Assembly: GCA_018262795.1 (NCBI GenBank) | Contig: JADFDM010000001.1 | Span: forward strand, 124,001-188,000 | Reading direction: 5' to 3' | Length of the DNA stretch: 64,000 bases | Origin: Sphingobacteriales bacterium | Lineage (GTDB): Bacteria; Bacteroidota; Bacteroidia; Chitinophagales; LD1 | Part shown: piece after piece, positions 1 through 9,556 of the stretch | Numbering within the stretch: the first letter of the stretch is position 1 | Layout of the letters: the number at the start of each line of letters is the position of its first letter | Position numbers and translations under genes: made by a program | The notes under the pieces: model-generated | Databases searched by the model: none | The model's input: the letters and a program-made list of their open reading frames with translations, nothing else | What the model was told of the DNA's origin: nothing

Positions 1-691
1 ACGAGTCGCGATTCGGGTAGCTTTCAAACTTGCCATACCCCTCTACTTCCAAGGAGGTGGGTTTAGCGAATAACTTAGTATAACTCAGGTTTACCAATTT
101 TCCATTTTTCAAATAATGAATGCCGCCTTCACCTTGCCCGGCCAGCACCACATTGCGCGGATTCCATGTAAACTTATAGTGCCAAAGGTTGGTGTCGCTC
201 TCGGGAGCTACCAACCCACCGCAGTGCGATTCAAAACCGATGATGGCTGCTCCTTCGGCACGGAGGTTATCGAGCAGGTGCATGGCGCTCATGTGATCAA
301 TGCCGGGGTCTAAACCCATTTCATTCATAAAGACTAAGCCTACCTTTTTTACTTGCTTATCCAGCAGCGCCATCTCCTCTGAAATGTAGGAGGGAGTGAC
401 TAAATGTTTCTTCAATTTCAAACAATCCTTGGCGATAATGATATGCTGCGCAGCGGGTAACATAGACACTACTATATCGGCTGAAGCAATCAGGCTTTTG
501 CGTTTCTCTTGAAGTGCCACATCAAACACTACTGCTTTGGTGTGCGGTAACCCTTTCGTTTTTTGCAGCGCGTTCTCGCGGTTAATATCTCCCACGGTGA
601 GTCTCCACTTCTGCTCCTTCGCATATTTTGCCAGGTAGTCAATCAAGGCGATGGAGGATTTGCCGGCTCCGAGGATAAGGATGTGTCGCAT
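1..691 (-). CDS. Saccharopine dehydrogenase-like NADP-binding protein (3' end outside window)
   Basis: The gene starts at an ATG at 691 on the minus strand and runs open to the window edge, so about 230 N-terminal residues are visible and the C-terminus is missing. The protein opens with MRHILILGAGKSS, a Rossmann-fold dinucleotide-binding loop, followed by a second conserved block around MNEMGLDPGIDHMSAM. Both fit saccharopine dehydrogenase (glutamate-forming, Lys9 type), which works in lysine metabolism. In Bacteroidota this family is also annotated only as saccharopine dehydrogenase NADP-binding domain protein, so the substrate is uncertain. It is divergent from the thioesterase gene that follows at 783. 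Confidence 0.85.
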   Translation of the reverse strand, partial: MRHILILGAGKSSIALIDYLAKYAKEQKWRLTVGDINRENALQKTKGLPHTKAVVFDVALQEKRKSLIASADIVVSMLPAAQHIIIAKDCLKLKKHLVTPSYISEEMALLDKQVKKVGLVFMNEMGLDPGIDHMSAMHLLDNLRAEGAAIIGFESHCGGLVAPESDTNLWHYKFTWNPRNVVLAGQGEGGIHYLKNGKLVNLSYTKLFAKPTSLEVEGYGKFESYPNRDS

Positions 692-782
692 AGTGAAAGC
701 AATGATACGGCAAAACAAATGAATGTAACCGACCAAGAGTAGGAATAAAAACTATTTATTTGCCTCCGCAAAAGAGAACTAT

Positions 783-1202
783 ATGATCTGGAAAGTAAAA
801 CCCTCTAATGAATTTATAAAGCAATTTCCCGACAAAACAATGAGTGACTATCTGGGAATTGAATTCACCGATTTTGGAGATGATTACATCACTGCCCGTA
901 TGCCGGTAGATCATCGCACCCAACAGCCTATGGGACTGCTGCACGGAGGAGCCAGTTGCGCACTGGCCGAAACGCTCGGCAGCGTAGCCAGCGCTTTCTG
1001 CATGGATGTTACCACGGAGATGGCTTTGGGTTTAGAGATAAATGCCAATCATCTCCGCCCGGCAAAAAGTGGTTATGTGTATGGCACCGTTCGCCCCATT
1101 CACATCGGGCGCAGCACGCATGTTTGGGATATTCGCATTGAGAATGAAGCCAAGCAGTTGGTTTGCATCAGCCGATTAACAGTGGTGATAAAACCTCAGT
1201 GA
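783..1202 (+). CDS. PaaI/MenI-type hotdog thioesterase
   Basis: A 139-residue single-domain hotdog-fold protein, the usual length for the PaaI/EntH/MenI group of acyl-CoA thioesterases. The family motif LLHGGASCALAET is present, with His54 and the presumed catalytic Glu63. These enzymes hydrolyse small or aromatic acyl-CoA esters, for example 1,4-dihydroxy-2-naphthoyl-CoA in menaquinone synthesis or phenylacetyl-CoA intermediates. No menaquinone or phenylacetate genes lie nearby, so the substrate cannot be assigned. The stop overlaps the end of the convergent T9SS protein gene by 7 bases. Confidence 0.88.
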   Translation: MIWKVKPSNEFIKQFPDKTMSDYLGIEFTDFGDDYITARMPVDHRTQQPMGLLHGGASCALAETLGSVASAFCMDVTTEMALGLEINANHLRPAKSGYVYGTVRPIHIGRSTHVWDIRIENEAKQLVCISRLTVVIKPQ

Positions 1203-1795
1203 GCCACCACCAATTTTCCTTTAATAGTTTGACCGGTTGTGGAACTGAGTTGAAAGAAATAAATGCCGGGGAGAAAGCTTGCTACCTCTAAACTTATCTT
1301 GTTGTCCTTTATTCCACTCTGTTGCCACACTATCTTCCCCGTAGCATCCACCACTAATAAGGAATAGTTTTCTCGGTTGGTATTGCTAAACCACAAAGTA
1401 GCAACACGGTTTGCCGGATTGGGGAACAACTTAAAGTTGTTAAGCAACTCCACATATAACACACTTACTACTTCCGAAAAACCATTCTCTCCAAACCGAA
1501 GCCGATAATAGTTGGTAGAATTTGGAACGGGTGAAATATCGGTGAAAGTATAGCGCACATCTGCGGTTGAACTGCCACACACTCCGGCAATACTTCCTAT
1601 CTCCGAAAACCGAATTGAATCTGTAGAGCGCTCTATCAGAATGCCCTGGCAGATGCTGCCGGCTTTAATAGCTATGCTCATAAAAACTGAACGCTGATCT
1701 AAAGCAGCCGTAAAGCGGTAATCTATCTGGGTTTGGGCTTTGCTTCTCCCCACCAACAAAATCAACATCAAGAGGAATGCGATATTTCTTTTCAC
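1196..1795 (-). CDS. Small secreted protein with T9SS type A sorting domain
   Basis: A 199-residue protein with an N-terminal signal peptide (KRNIAFLLMLILLVGRSKAQ) and a C-terminal T9SS sorting domain of about 80 residues. That domain shows the typical LFPNPAN motif, a VVDATGKIV strand and an ending of the FLPGIYFFQL... KGKLVV type. The middle region is beta-rich with two Cys, resembling a short fibronectin-III-like module, and gives no clue to function. It is expected to be exported by Sec and then secreted or surface-anchored by T9SS. It ends inside the 3' end of the thioesterase gene. Confidence 0.82.
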   Translation of the reverse strand: MKRNIAFLLMLILLVGRSKAQTQIDYRFTAALDQRSVFMSIAIKAGSICQGILIERSTDSIRFSEIGSIAGVCGSSTADVRYTFTDISPVPNSTNYYRLRFGENGFSEVVSVLYVELLNNFKLFPNPANRVATLWFSNTNRENYSLLVVDATGKIVWQQSGIKDNKISLEVASFLPGIYFFQLSSTTGQTIKGKLVVAH

Positions 1796-1843
1796 TTGTT
1801 TAATTTAATGCTTTCAACGGATATTCTTAGTTAATTATAAGCA

Positions 1844-2221
1844 ATGGCAGCACATAATGATTTAGGTAAACAAGGCGAAGATAAAGCAGTGGCACTTCTG
1901 GTTTCAAAAGGTCATCAGCTACTCGAACGCAACTACCGCTTTGGACGCGATGAGGTAGATATCATTACAAAGCAGGGAAAGAACATAGTGTTTGTGGAAG
2001 TAAAAACTCGCAGCGGAGTTTCATTTGGCCATCCCGAAGAATTTGTAGATAAGAAAAAGAGAAAGGCTATGAAAAAGGTGGCCGATGAATATATGTTTCG
2101 GAATAAGTTGGAGGAAGCTATCCGATTTGATATAGTCGCTATACTTACGGAAAAGAACAAAATGGAATTGCTGCATATTGAGGATGCCTTCTTCCATGAA
2201 GATACTGATGCTTATAACTGA
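1844..2221 (+). CDS. YraN/UPF0102 family putative endonuclease
   Basis: A 125-residue protein matching the YraN family in length and motifs. It has the N-terminal LGKQGEDKAVALL block, then ERNYRFGRDEVDII, then IVFVEVKTRS, which together form a restriction-endonuclease-like core (Glu/Asp and ExK). The biochemical role of the family is not settled; it is thought to act on DNA. The gene ends 51 bases before the prfB start and may be cotranscribed with it. Confidence 0.88.
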   Translation: MAAHNDLGKQGEDKAVALLVSKGHQLLERNYRFGRDEVDIITKQGKNIVFVEVKTRSGVSFGHPEEFVDKKKRKAMKKVADEYMFRNKLEEAIRFDIVAILTEKNKMELLHIEDAFFHEDTDAYN

Positions 2222-2272
2222 GCCAATTCAACCGGAAAACAATTTTATCTTCACCGCTCAAATTTTGTAGCA

Positions 2273-3362
2273 ATGACTATTGAAAACATAAATGATATAA
2301 AGAGCCGTTTAGAGGCGCTGAGGAGGTTTCTTTGACACGGATAACCGTAAAATGAAAATCGCCCAGGATGAGCACAACTCCGCGCATCCTGATTTCTGGA
2401 ACAACCCTAAGAAAGCAGAAGAGCTGCTGAAGGAAGTTAAGATCAACAAAATATGGGTCACCGCATTTGAGGATGCTTGGCAGGCTTTTGAAGACTTGCA
2501 GGTAATGCGAGAGTTTTATGAGGCGGGGGAAGCCACTGAAAGTGATTTAGCAGAGGCTTATAAAAAAGCCTCATTAGCCACCGATGATTTGGAGTTTCGC
2601 TCCACCTTAAATCAACCCGAAGATCAGTTAGGAGCTATTCTCGAAATAAATGCCGGTGCCGGAGGTACGGAGAGTTGCGACTGGTCATCTATGTTGCTGC
2701 GTATGTATTTGATGTGGGCCGAGAGCCATGGCTATAAAATAACAGAAGTCGAGCGCACCGATGATGATGTGGCAGGCATCCGCTCTGTGACCATTGAAAT
2801 TCAGGGCGAATTTGCCTACGGTTACTTGAAAGGTGAAAATGGGGTGCATCGTTTGGTGCGAATTTCTCCCTTCAACGCGCAAGGGAAGCGGCAGACTTCC
2901 TTTTCATCCGTATTCGTGTCGCCCATCGTGGATGATACTATTGAAATTAAAGTGCCCGATTCAGAATGTGAGTGGGATACATTTCGCTCCAGCGGTGCCG
3001 GTGGGCAGAACGTAAACAAGGTGGAAACTGCGGTTCGTTTGAAACACAAACCTACCGGCATAGTGGTGACTTGCCAGGTTACCCGGTCGCAACACGATAA
3101 CCGCGACCGCGCCATGCAAATGCTCAAGTCGAAACTTTATGAAAGAGAATTGGAAAGGCGGAACGAGGAGCGAGATAAATTGGAAGGCACAAAGTTGAAG
3201 ATTGAGTGGGGATCGCAAATTCGGAATTATGTGCTGCATCCTTACAAATTGATTAAGGACACACGCTCGGGGTACGAGACTTCTAACATACAGCCCGTGT
3301 TGGATGGTGATCTCGATGATTTTATAAAGGCATTTTTACTGCACGCCACCAAGAAGGTGTAG
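2273..3362 (+). CDS. prfB: Peptide chain release factor 2, made by programmed +1 frameshift
   Basis: Release factor 2 terminates translation at UGA and UAA. The RF2-specific SPF anticodon tripeptide lies at about residues 198-200 of the full protein and the catalytic GGQ at about 243-245 ([13 protein letters not shown]). A start at the ATG at 2352 would drop the conserved N-terminus. The true gene starts at ATG 2273, reads 20 codons to an in-frame TGA at 2333-2335, and continues in the +1 frame from GAC at 2334. The joined product is about 362 residues, the normal RF2 length. It lies downstream of yraN; tRNA-His is on the opposite strand beyond its end. Confidence 0.96.
2321..2336 (+). promoter_or_regulatory. 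prfB programmed frameshift site
   Basis: The sequence aggaggtttctttgac contains an internal Shine-Dalgarno-like AGGAGG, three bases of spacer, the slippery CTT codon and the UGA stop followed by C. This matches the classical RF2 autoregulatory signal: when RF2 is scarce the ribosome pauses at the poorly decoded UGAC and slips +1. The downstream frame runs open to the prfB stop at 3362. Confidence 0.95.
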
Positions 3363-3418
3363 CCCGTTATCCAAACGATTTGCTGCGCCATACTCCACAG
3401 AACAGGAACCTTCGCCAA

Positions 3419-3451
3419 TAAAAAAATCCCCCTTCTTGTAAGGAGGATTTT
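3419..3451 (-). terminator. Rho-independent terminator of tRNA-His
   Basis: Read on the minus strand this is a 12-bp stem with one G-T wobble, a 5-base loop and a run of six T, immediately downstream of the tRNA-His gene. On the plus strand the same hairpin lies about 60 bases after the prfB stop and could also help end that transcript. Confidence 0.75.
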
Positions 3452-3454
3452 AAG

Positions 3455-3529
3455 GGTGGCTGATGGGGCTCGAACCCACGACCAGTGGTACCACAAACCA
3501 CTACTCTAACCAACTGAGCTACAGCCACC
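3455..3529 (-). tRNA. tRNA-His (anticodon GTG)
   Basis: A full cloverleaf of 75 bases on the minus strand. The anticodon stem GTGGT/ACCAC encloses the loop TTGTGGT with anticodon GTG. The acceptor is best drawn as GTGGCTG/CAGCCAC with an extra 5' G facing the 3' terminal C. That is the G-1:C73 identity pair unique to tRNA-His. CCA is not encoded. Confidence 0.97.
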
Positions 3530-3672
3530 GTTTTCAATGGGTCGCAAAAATAACCAAGCCTCGCAAAATTCCGAATCATTTTTCAAATGTTAGTTAGAAA
3601 AAGAAAAAAAAGACCGGTGGCTTGCAAAAGAAGATTTGTCGGACGTTTTACAATTTCGTGTAGGTTTGTCAA

Positions 3673-5007
3673 ATGCCGGAAAGCCCAACCCGCTCTTTTA
3701 GCCTCTTTCGTTTTAGCCATCTCACGGGGCTGCAACTGTTTCAGCTAATTCGCTATGCCACCTTTGTAGTAGCCGGTATTGGGTTTGCCAAAATGCACCT
3801 GCCGCCTTCCGTCATCGGGCATTACGAAACCTTTATCATGGTCAGCGGCATGGTCAGTTTTTTTTGGGTAAGCGGTATCATCAACTCCCTGCTGGCGGTT
3901 TATCCCAAGTTAGAAGTTGAACAGCAGCAACAGGTTTTCTTTAATACTTTTTTATCGCTGTTTGGTTTCGGAGTGGTGGCCGGAGTGCTACTCTTCATTT
4001 TTTCTGATAACCTACTGTCGTTTTTAGATAAGCAAGGTGAAGGAAATTTTATTGCATTAGTGGTGTTGTATCTGCTGCTGAACAGCCCCTCTTTTCTGAT
4101 AGAATACATCCTCTATTTGAATCAGAAGAAGGAAGCAATTCTGTATTATGCCGGCCTCTCTTCCTTCTTCACGTTGGGAGCCGTTCTGTTGCCGGTAGCT
4201 TTTCATTTCGATATTCAATATTCCTTTTTCGGCCTCATCGCCTTAGCCGCTATCAAAATTATTGCGCTGCTATTTCTAATTAATCGCTTCGGAAATTTCC
4301 GGTTTAATCGCGCACTACAGTGGGCGAATCTGAAAGTGTCGTTACCACTCATGCTTTCCATCTTTATCAGCGGCTCTGCCGAATATATTGATGGCTTGAT
4401 TGTGAAAGCCAAGTTTGACAATGTCGCTTTTGCCGTGTATCGCTACGGAGCAAAGGAATTGCCGGTGCTGTTGATTGTGGCCAATACTTTTAGTGCGGCT
4501 ATGCTCCCCGCTATATCGGCCAATCTAAAGGAAGGCTTAGCAGAAGTCAAACGCAGATCTACTCGACTGATGCATTTATTCTTTCCGCTCAGCATCGTGT
4601 TGATGTTAGCCAGCCATCATTTGTATATGTATGTGTTCAACGAGAGTTTTATCTTCAGTGCACTCCTCTTCAACATTTATTTATTGCTGATTATTCCGCG
4701 CTTGCTGTTCCCTCAAACCATTCTCATGGGAATGCAGCACTCCAAGTTTCTGTTGATTTCTTCTGTGTTGGAAATTACCATCAATGTATCGCTCAGCATT
4801 TGGTGGGCCGGTATTATGGGACTGCCGGGTATTGCTTTAGGAACATTCGTTGCCTATACTTTCGATAAAATCTTTCTGATAATGGTCAATCGCTTTCGAT
4901 TTGGCATCTCCGTCACTGATTATGTTTCGCTGCTTCCATTTTTTGCGTACAGCATTTTGTTGCTGTTGGCCTTTGCGGGAGGGTACTGGATTTCTATTCA
5001 GTTCTGA
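3673..5007 (+). CDS. Wzx-like polysaccharide/lipid flippase of the MOP superfamily
   Basis: A 444-residue, very hydrophobic protein with about 12 predicted membrane segments spread over its whole length, as expected for O-antigen/oligosaccharide flippases of the MATE/MOP superfamily. The conserved features are the overall topology and a central amphipathic segment (residues ~225-275, SIFISGSAEYIDGLIV) rather than a catalytic motif. It is predicted to move undecaprenyl-linked or similar glycans across the inner membrane. No glycosyltransferase genes are adjacent, so its substrate is unknown. It has its own upstream region after tRNA-His. Confidence 0.75.
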   Translation: MPESPTRSFSLFRFSHLTGLQLFQLIRYATFVVAGIGFAKMHLPPSVIGHYETFIMVSGMVSFFWVSGIINSLLAVYPKLEVEQQQQVFFNTFLSLFGFGVVAGVLLFIFSDNLLSFLDKQGEGNFIALVVLYLLLNSPSFLIEYILYLNQKKEAILYYAGLSSFFTLGAVLLPVAFHFDIQYSFFGLIALAAIKIIALLFLINRFGNFRFNRALQWANLKVSLPLMLSIFISGSAEYIDGLIVKAKFDNVAFAVYRYGAKELPVLLIVANTFSAAMLPAISANLKEGLAEVKRRSTRLMHLFFPLSIVLMLASHHLYMYVFNESFIFSALLFNIYLLLIIPRLLFPQTILMGMQHSKFLLISSVLEITINVSLSIWWAGIMGLPGIALGTFVAYTFDKIFLIMVNRFRFGISVTDYVSLLPFFAYSILLLLAFAGGYWISIQF

Positions 5008-5116
5008 GAATGGGGGAAGAGTTAATCGTGTAATAGTTAATGGTTAGTTGGGGATGATCCTTTTCAAAAACAGGATAAAGAAGTTTTAAAAGAGATGAAT
5101 GGAAGGGGAGTAGTGT

Positions 5117-5983
5117 TTAGAGCAAACGATACAAGCGCGTCAGTTCTCTGACGCGATCTTCGCGGTGTTGCCCGTCATATATTTCCATCAGGTAAGTCAG
5201 TAATTCCTTCATGATGTTATTGTTGTTGGAGGGGATAAAGTTTCGTGCTTCCTTCTCGGCCTTCATTCGTTCTAAATATTCCTTTATCTCGTTGCGAGAA
5301 AAAATTGAACCCTTGTTGATCGGGTTGATATAGAACATTACTTCGCGTTCGAGATTCTGCTCTGAATAAAAGTCGAGAATGGTTTTTTTGCAGAATGCCA
5401 AAATGTAATGCCGCGAAAGCGTCACCCCATACACCGGTAAATTCAGTTCATGCGCCAGTATCTGATAAATAATTCCCACAACAATAGAGTTTCCCTTCTT
5501 CGTATCCAGCACGCTGTTGATACAGAAATCTTGATAGTCAGAAGAAGTTTGTGAGCCGCGGAAGTTGTGATAATTGTAGAATACCTGATTGAATATCTGG
5601 ATTTGCTCCAGCGGTGTTTGATTGTAATTCAGCTCTAACCAAATGCTCTGTTTTATCTTCTGAATTTTCTTGTGAATCTCTTCTATCTCCAACTCGGGAT
5701 AATGGAATTTGGCAACTAAGTAAGCTCCGGTGAGTAAGTCGGGCGGGTCTAAAAAAAGCCATTCCTCCCATTCCTGCTCCAGTGCATCAAACTGAATGGT
5801 GTGTATAATGTCTTCGAGTCTTTCGTGGGCTAAAGGATTTAATTCGGCCGCCCAAGCTTGTTCCAATTCGGGAATAATGTCGCAGCCAAAGCTGATAAGT
5901 TTATCGTGAACGTGCTTAAAGACCTCGCTGTCCTCGTCATCAAGAAGTTGAATGAGCGCCAGTATCTCTTTGTTTTCCTCCAT
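5117..5983 (-). CDS. SirB1-like transglutaminase-core protein
   Basis: A 288-residue cytoplasmic protein. Residues ~95-215 match the Transglut_core2/SirB1 family: NFRGSQTSSDYQD, then INSVLDTKKGNSIVVGIIYQ, then a GVTLSRHYILAF block. The N-terminal ~80 residues are acidic and helical. The family is named after SirB1; its activity is not established. The start codon directly abuts the topA stop with no spacer (ATG at 5983, topA stop at 5984-5986), so the two are very likely one transcriptional unit with coupled translation. Confidence 0.78.
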   Translation of the reverse strand: MEENKEILALIQLLDDEDSEVFKHVHDKLISFGCDIIPELEQAWAAELNPLAHERLEDIIHTIQFDALEQEWEEWLFLDPPDLLTGAYLVAKFHYPELEIEEIHKKIQKIKQSIWLELNYNQTPLEQIQIFNQVFYNYHNFRGSQTSSDYQDFCINSVLDTKKGNSIVVGIIYQILAHELNLPVYGVTLSRHYILAFCKKTILDFYSEQNLEREVMFYINPINKGSIFSRNEIKEYLERMKAEKEARNFIPSNNNNIMKELLTYLMEIYDGQHREDRVRELTRLYRLL

Positions 5984-8317
5984 CTATTTCTTTCGTTTGA
6001 AAGACTTCTTCGTAGGCCCCTGTTCCCCTATTATCATCTGCACTTCTTCAATGGTCAGGTGTTCAGCCGACTTATCTTTAGGTATGCGGTAATTGTCCTT
6101 TCCTTTTTTGATATAAGGACCATACTTACCATTCAATACCTGAATGCCTTCCTCTTCGAAATTATGAATCACTTTGCTGGCATTTGCTTCCTCTTTCGCA
6201 CGTATCAGCGTGAGTGCGTCCTCTAAAGTAATCGTATAGGGGTCTTTGTCCTTAGGAATAGAGGCAAAGGTTTTGTCTAATTGCACGTAAGGCCCAAACC
6301 TACCGATGCTCGCTTTTACATCTTTGTTATCAGCAGTGCCTAATACCCGTGGAAGTTTAAAAAGCTCCATCGCTTCTTCCAGCGTAATAGTTTCGATAGA
6401 TTGTGTGGGACGCAACTTGGCAAAGCGCGGTTTTTTCGTTTCATCATTTTCGTCCTGCTTTCCTATTTGCACCATCGGGCCGTAGCGCCCCATACGGGCA
6501 ATTACGGGTTCTCCGCTAACCGGATCGTTGCCTAACTCTCTTTCACCGGTGGCGCGTTTGGCTTCGGTGGTGGTGGTTTCTACCGTAGCATGAAAAGGCT
6601 TGTAGAAATCATCAATCATTTGGTGCCATTCTTTCTTGCCTTCTGCGATGCGGTCAAACTGCTGCTCCACATCGGCCGTAAAGTTGTAGTCCAACACGCT
6701 ACCGAAATTTTCAATTAAGAAGTCGGTAACCACTGAGCCTATATCGGTAGGAAAGAGTTTAGATTTTTCTGCCCCGGTAATTTCAGTTTTCACCTCGTTG
6801 GCCACCTTGCCGGCTTTCAAAGTATATACTTTGTATTTGCGTTCTACTCCATCGCGGCTTTCCTTCACCACATAATTTCGTTTTTGAATAGTGGAAATGG
6901 TAGGCGCATAAGTGGATGGGCGGCCAATTCCCAATTCCTCTAATTTTTTTACTAAGCTGGCTTCTGTATATCGCGGAGCCGCTTTTGTAAATCGCTCGGT
7001 GGCGGTCATTTCTTTTAGGTCGAGTACTTGCCCTTCTTTTACGGGAGGTATCAATGATTCAGTAGCTTCCTCCCCATCGCCTTCGTCATCGGTTCCTTCA
7101 TTATATACTTTTAGAAATCCGTCAAACAACACCACTTCGGCTGTAGCTTTTAATGCCTCTTTGTTTTTGTTGTTAAGAATATCGATAATGGTCTTTTCTA
7201 TTTCGGCATCGGCCATTTGGCAGGCAATGGTGCGCTTCCATATCAAATCATATAATCGTTGCTCATCCGTTTCAGCCGCTATTTCTTGGTTCGATATGTT
7301 GGAAGGGCGAATCGCTTCGTGCGCTTCTTGTGCTGATTCACTTTTAGTCGTGTACTTGCGCTTTTTAAAATAGTTTTTTCCGTAGCGCTTGTTGATTTCT
7401 TTCTCCAATCCTTCCAATGCCGTTTCGGATAGGTTGGTGGAATCGGTTCTCATATAAGTAATGTGTCCGTTCTCATACAACTTCTGTGCAACCAGCATGG
7501 TTCGGCTTACCGAGAAACCGAGTTTGCGACTGGCTTCCTGCTGCAAAGTAGAGGTAGTGAAAGGAGCGGTAGGCGTTCTTTTGCCCGGTTTCTTTTCAAT
7601 GGAATGTACTTTAAACTCAGCATCGGCTACATCATTTAAAAATTGGGCAGCCTCCTTTTCTGTTTTAAAGTTGGTGGGTTTTTCTGCTTTAAATACCGAC
7701 TTCTTTCCCTTTTCATCGGTCACGAAAAAGAAAGCGGTTACTTTATAAGAGCCTACTGTATTGAAGCCGCGAATATCTCTTTCGCGCTCTACAATTAAAC
7801 GCACCGCCACCGATTGCACCCGGCCAGCCGAAAGCGAGGGCTTCACCTTGCGCCAAAGCACGGGCGATATTTCATACCCCACTAAGCGATCGAGTACTCT
7901 GCGCGCTTGCTGTGCGTTCACCAAGTCCATATTAATAGTTCTCGGATTCGACACGGCTTGCTTAATGGCTTTTTCTGTTACCTCTGTGTAAGTAATGCGC
8001 TTGGCCGTTTTGGGGTTCAGTTTCAACACATCGCACAAGTGCCACGAAATGGCTTCTCCCTCGCGGTCCTCATCCGTTGCCAGGAAAATCTCTTCGGCAC
8101 TCTTCGCTAATTTCTTCAACTCTTTGATCACATCCTTCTTATCCTCATTCACCACGTAGTCGGGTTCGTAGTTATTGGCCACATCAATGGCCAAGCCGCT
8201 ATCGGGAAGGTCGCGAATGTGTCCATAGCAGGAAGTGACTACATAGTCCTTTCCCAAAAATTTATTAATGGTTTTTGCCTTTGCAGGCGACTCTACTATA
8301 ATTAAGTTTTTCGACAT
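5984..8317 (-). CDS. topA: DNA topoisomerase I (type IA)
   Basis: A 777-residue type IA topoisomerase that relaxes negative supercoils. The N-terminal TOPRIM domain shows VESPAKAKTI and the metal-binding ATDEDREGEA (Asp82, Asp84, Glu86). The catalytic tyrosine is Tyr288 in HITYMRTDST. The C-terminus, from about residue 590, lacks the Cys4 zinc fingers of the E. coli enzyme and instead carries about three Topo_C-type repeats (for example ARMGRYGPMVQIG, ASIGRFGPYVQL, NGKYGPYIKKG) and a lysine-rich tail. That form is common in Bacteroidota. The gene is followed without a gap by the SirB1-like gene. Confidence 0.96.
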   Translation of the reverse strand: MSKNLIIVESPAKAKTINKFLGKDYVVTSCYGHIRDLPDSGLAIDVANNYEPDYVVNEDKKDVIKELKKLAKSAEEIFLATDEDREGEAISWHLCDVLKLNPKTAKRITYTEVTEKAIKQAVSNPRTINMDLVNAQQARRVLDRLVGYEISPVLWRKVKPSLSAGRVQSVAVRLIVERERDIRGFNTVGSYKVTAFFFVTDEKGKKSVFKAEKPTNFKTEKEAAQFLNDVADAEFKVHSIEKKPGKRTPTAPFTTSTLQQEASRKLGFSVSRTMLVAQKLYENGHITYMRTDSTNLSETALEGLEKEINKRYGKNYFKKRKYTTKSESAQEAHEAIRPSNISNQEIAAETDEQRLYDLIWKRTIACQMADAEIEKTIIDILNNKNKEALKATAEVVLFDGFLKVYNEGTDDEGDGEEATESLIPPVKEGQVLDLKEMTATERFTKAAPRYTEASLVKKLEELGIGRPSTYAPTISTIQKRNYVVKESRDGVERKYKVYTLKAGKVANEVKTEITGAEKSKLFPTDIGSVVTDFLIENFGSVLDYNFTADVEQQFDRIAEGKKEWHQMIDDFYKPFHATVETTTTEAKRATGERELGNDPVSGEPVIARMGRYGPMVQIGKQDENDETKKPRFAKLRPTQSIETITLEEAMELFKLPRVLGTADNKDVKASIGRFGPYVQLDKTFASIPKDKDPYTITLEDALTLIRAKEEANASKVIHNFEEEGIQVLNGKYGPYIKKGKDNYRIPKDKSAEHLTIEEVQMIIGEQGPTKKSFKRKK

Positions 8318-8521
8318 AAAGTTTCCCTTCAGTTGGAGCGCAAATAAAAAATTAACCTTCTAAATAAAAAAATGAGCGATGGCGGCATAATTAATGAAAA
8401 CAGAATTAATGCCAACTCGTCTTCAAAAATTCAACACGTGATAATGGAAGAAATGAAAGTGGAATAGGTTGCATGATACGGTACAAATAATCGGAGAGTA
8501 GTGGAGTAAGCGAGTAAGTGT

Positions 8522-9406
8522 TCAGTCTTTATAACCGAAGTTTTTTAGCGTAAGCGGACTGTTGCGCCATTTCTCTTTTACTTTCACTGTTAGTTCGAGA
8601 TGCACTTTTTTTTCAATGAATTTTTCAATATCCATTCGGGCATCGGTTCCGAGTTTTTTCAGTGCTTCGCCTTTGCGCCCAATCAGTATTGGCTTTTGAG
8701 ATTCTCGTTCAACAAAGATCACACAACTGATTCGGTCTATGGTGTCACTCTCTTTGTATTCATTGACCTCGACCTGACAGGAGTAGGGTATCTCTTGCGA
8801 ATATTGGAGGAATATTTTTTCGCGAATAATTTCGGCAATAAAGAAACGCAGGCTGCGATTGGTCAGTAGTTCCTTATCATAATAGGGGGGCGATTCGGGT
8901 AACAGGGCCACTATTTTCTTCAACACTTTTTTTACACTGATACCGGAAGAAGCTGTGAGCGGAAGAATTTCACTTTTAGGGAATCTCACTTTCAGTTGCT
9001 GAATCAGTTGTTCGGTTTCCTCTTTCTGATATAAATCAATTTTATTGAGTACTACGATGCAGGGAACGTTGGCACTGTGAATGATTTCGGAGAGAAACTT
9101 TTCATCTTCTTCCTTCTGGAATTTGTCGGTAACCAACAGCAGCACATCTGCATCTTCTAAAGCACCGGTTACAAATTCGTTCATAGACTGTTGTAGCTTA
9201 TAGGCCGGCTGGTTGATGTAACCGGGAGTGTCACTAAACACAATCTGATAGTCCTCGTGATTCACAAAGGCTAATATCCGATGGCGGGTAGTTTGGGCTT
9301 TGGGAGTAATGATGCTCATCTTCTCACCCACCAAAGCATTCATCAAAGTTGATTTGCCCACGTTAGGCAGACCAATAATATTTACAAATCCGGCTTTATG
9401 ATTCAT
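8522..9406 (-). CDS. era: GTPase Era
   Basis: A 294-residue GTPase needed for 16S rRNA maturation and 30S assembly. G1 is GLPNVGKST (residues 12-20), G3 is DTPG (59-62) and G4 is NKID (121-124). The C-terminal third is a KH domain with GRKGEALKKLG. I chose the ATG at 9406 because it begins MNHKAGFVNIIG, as in other Era proteins. A longer reading frame continues upstream but would run back through the tRNA-fMet gene on the other strand. Confidence 0.96.
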   Translation of the reverse strand: MNHKAGFVNIIGLPNVGKSTLMNALVGEKMSIITPKAQTTRHRILAFVNHEDYQIVFSDTPGYINQPAYKLQQSMNEFVTGALEDADVLLLVTDKFQKEEDEKFLSEIIHSANVPCIVVLNKIDLYQKEETEQLIQQLKVRFPKSEILPLTASSGISVKKVLKKIVALLPESPPYYDKELLTNRSLRFFIAEIIREKIFLQYSQEIPYSCQVEVNEYKESDTIDRISCVIFVERESQKPILIGRKGEALKKLGTDARMDIEKFIEKKVHLELTVKVKEKWRNSPLTLKNFGYKD

Positions 9407-9431
9407 GTGTAGCGGCAAAAATAGGAAAGCA

Positions 9432-9463
9432 ACTTGTATTCCTTGAAATAAGCAATATATTTG
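9432..9463 (+). promoter_or_regulatory. Bacteroidota-type promoter of tRNA-fMet
   Basis: TATATTTG at 9456-9463 is an exact match to the TAnnTTTG -7 box, with a TTG at about 9434-9437 roughly 20 bases upstream as the -33 element. The tRNA begins 12 bases after the box, a suitable start distance. Inferred from consensus only. Confidence 0.6.
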
Positions 9464-9474
9464 CGCCTCCAAAT

Positions 9475-9547
<73 letters not shown>

Positions 9548-9556
9548 CAAAGAAGT

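Noticed and set aside
2352-3362. prfB starting at ATG 2352
   Set aside because: This would omit the conserved N-terminus; the frameshift signal and upstream ATG at 2273 explain the full-length protein.
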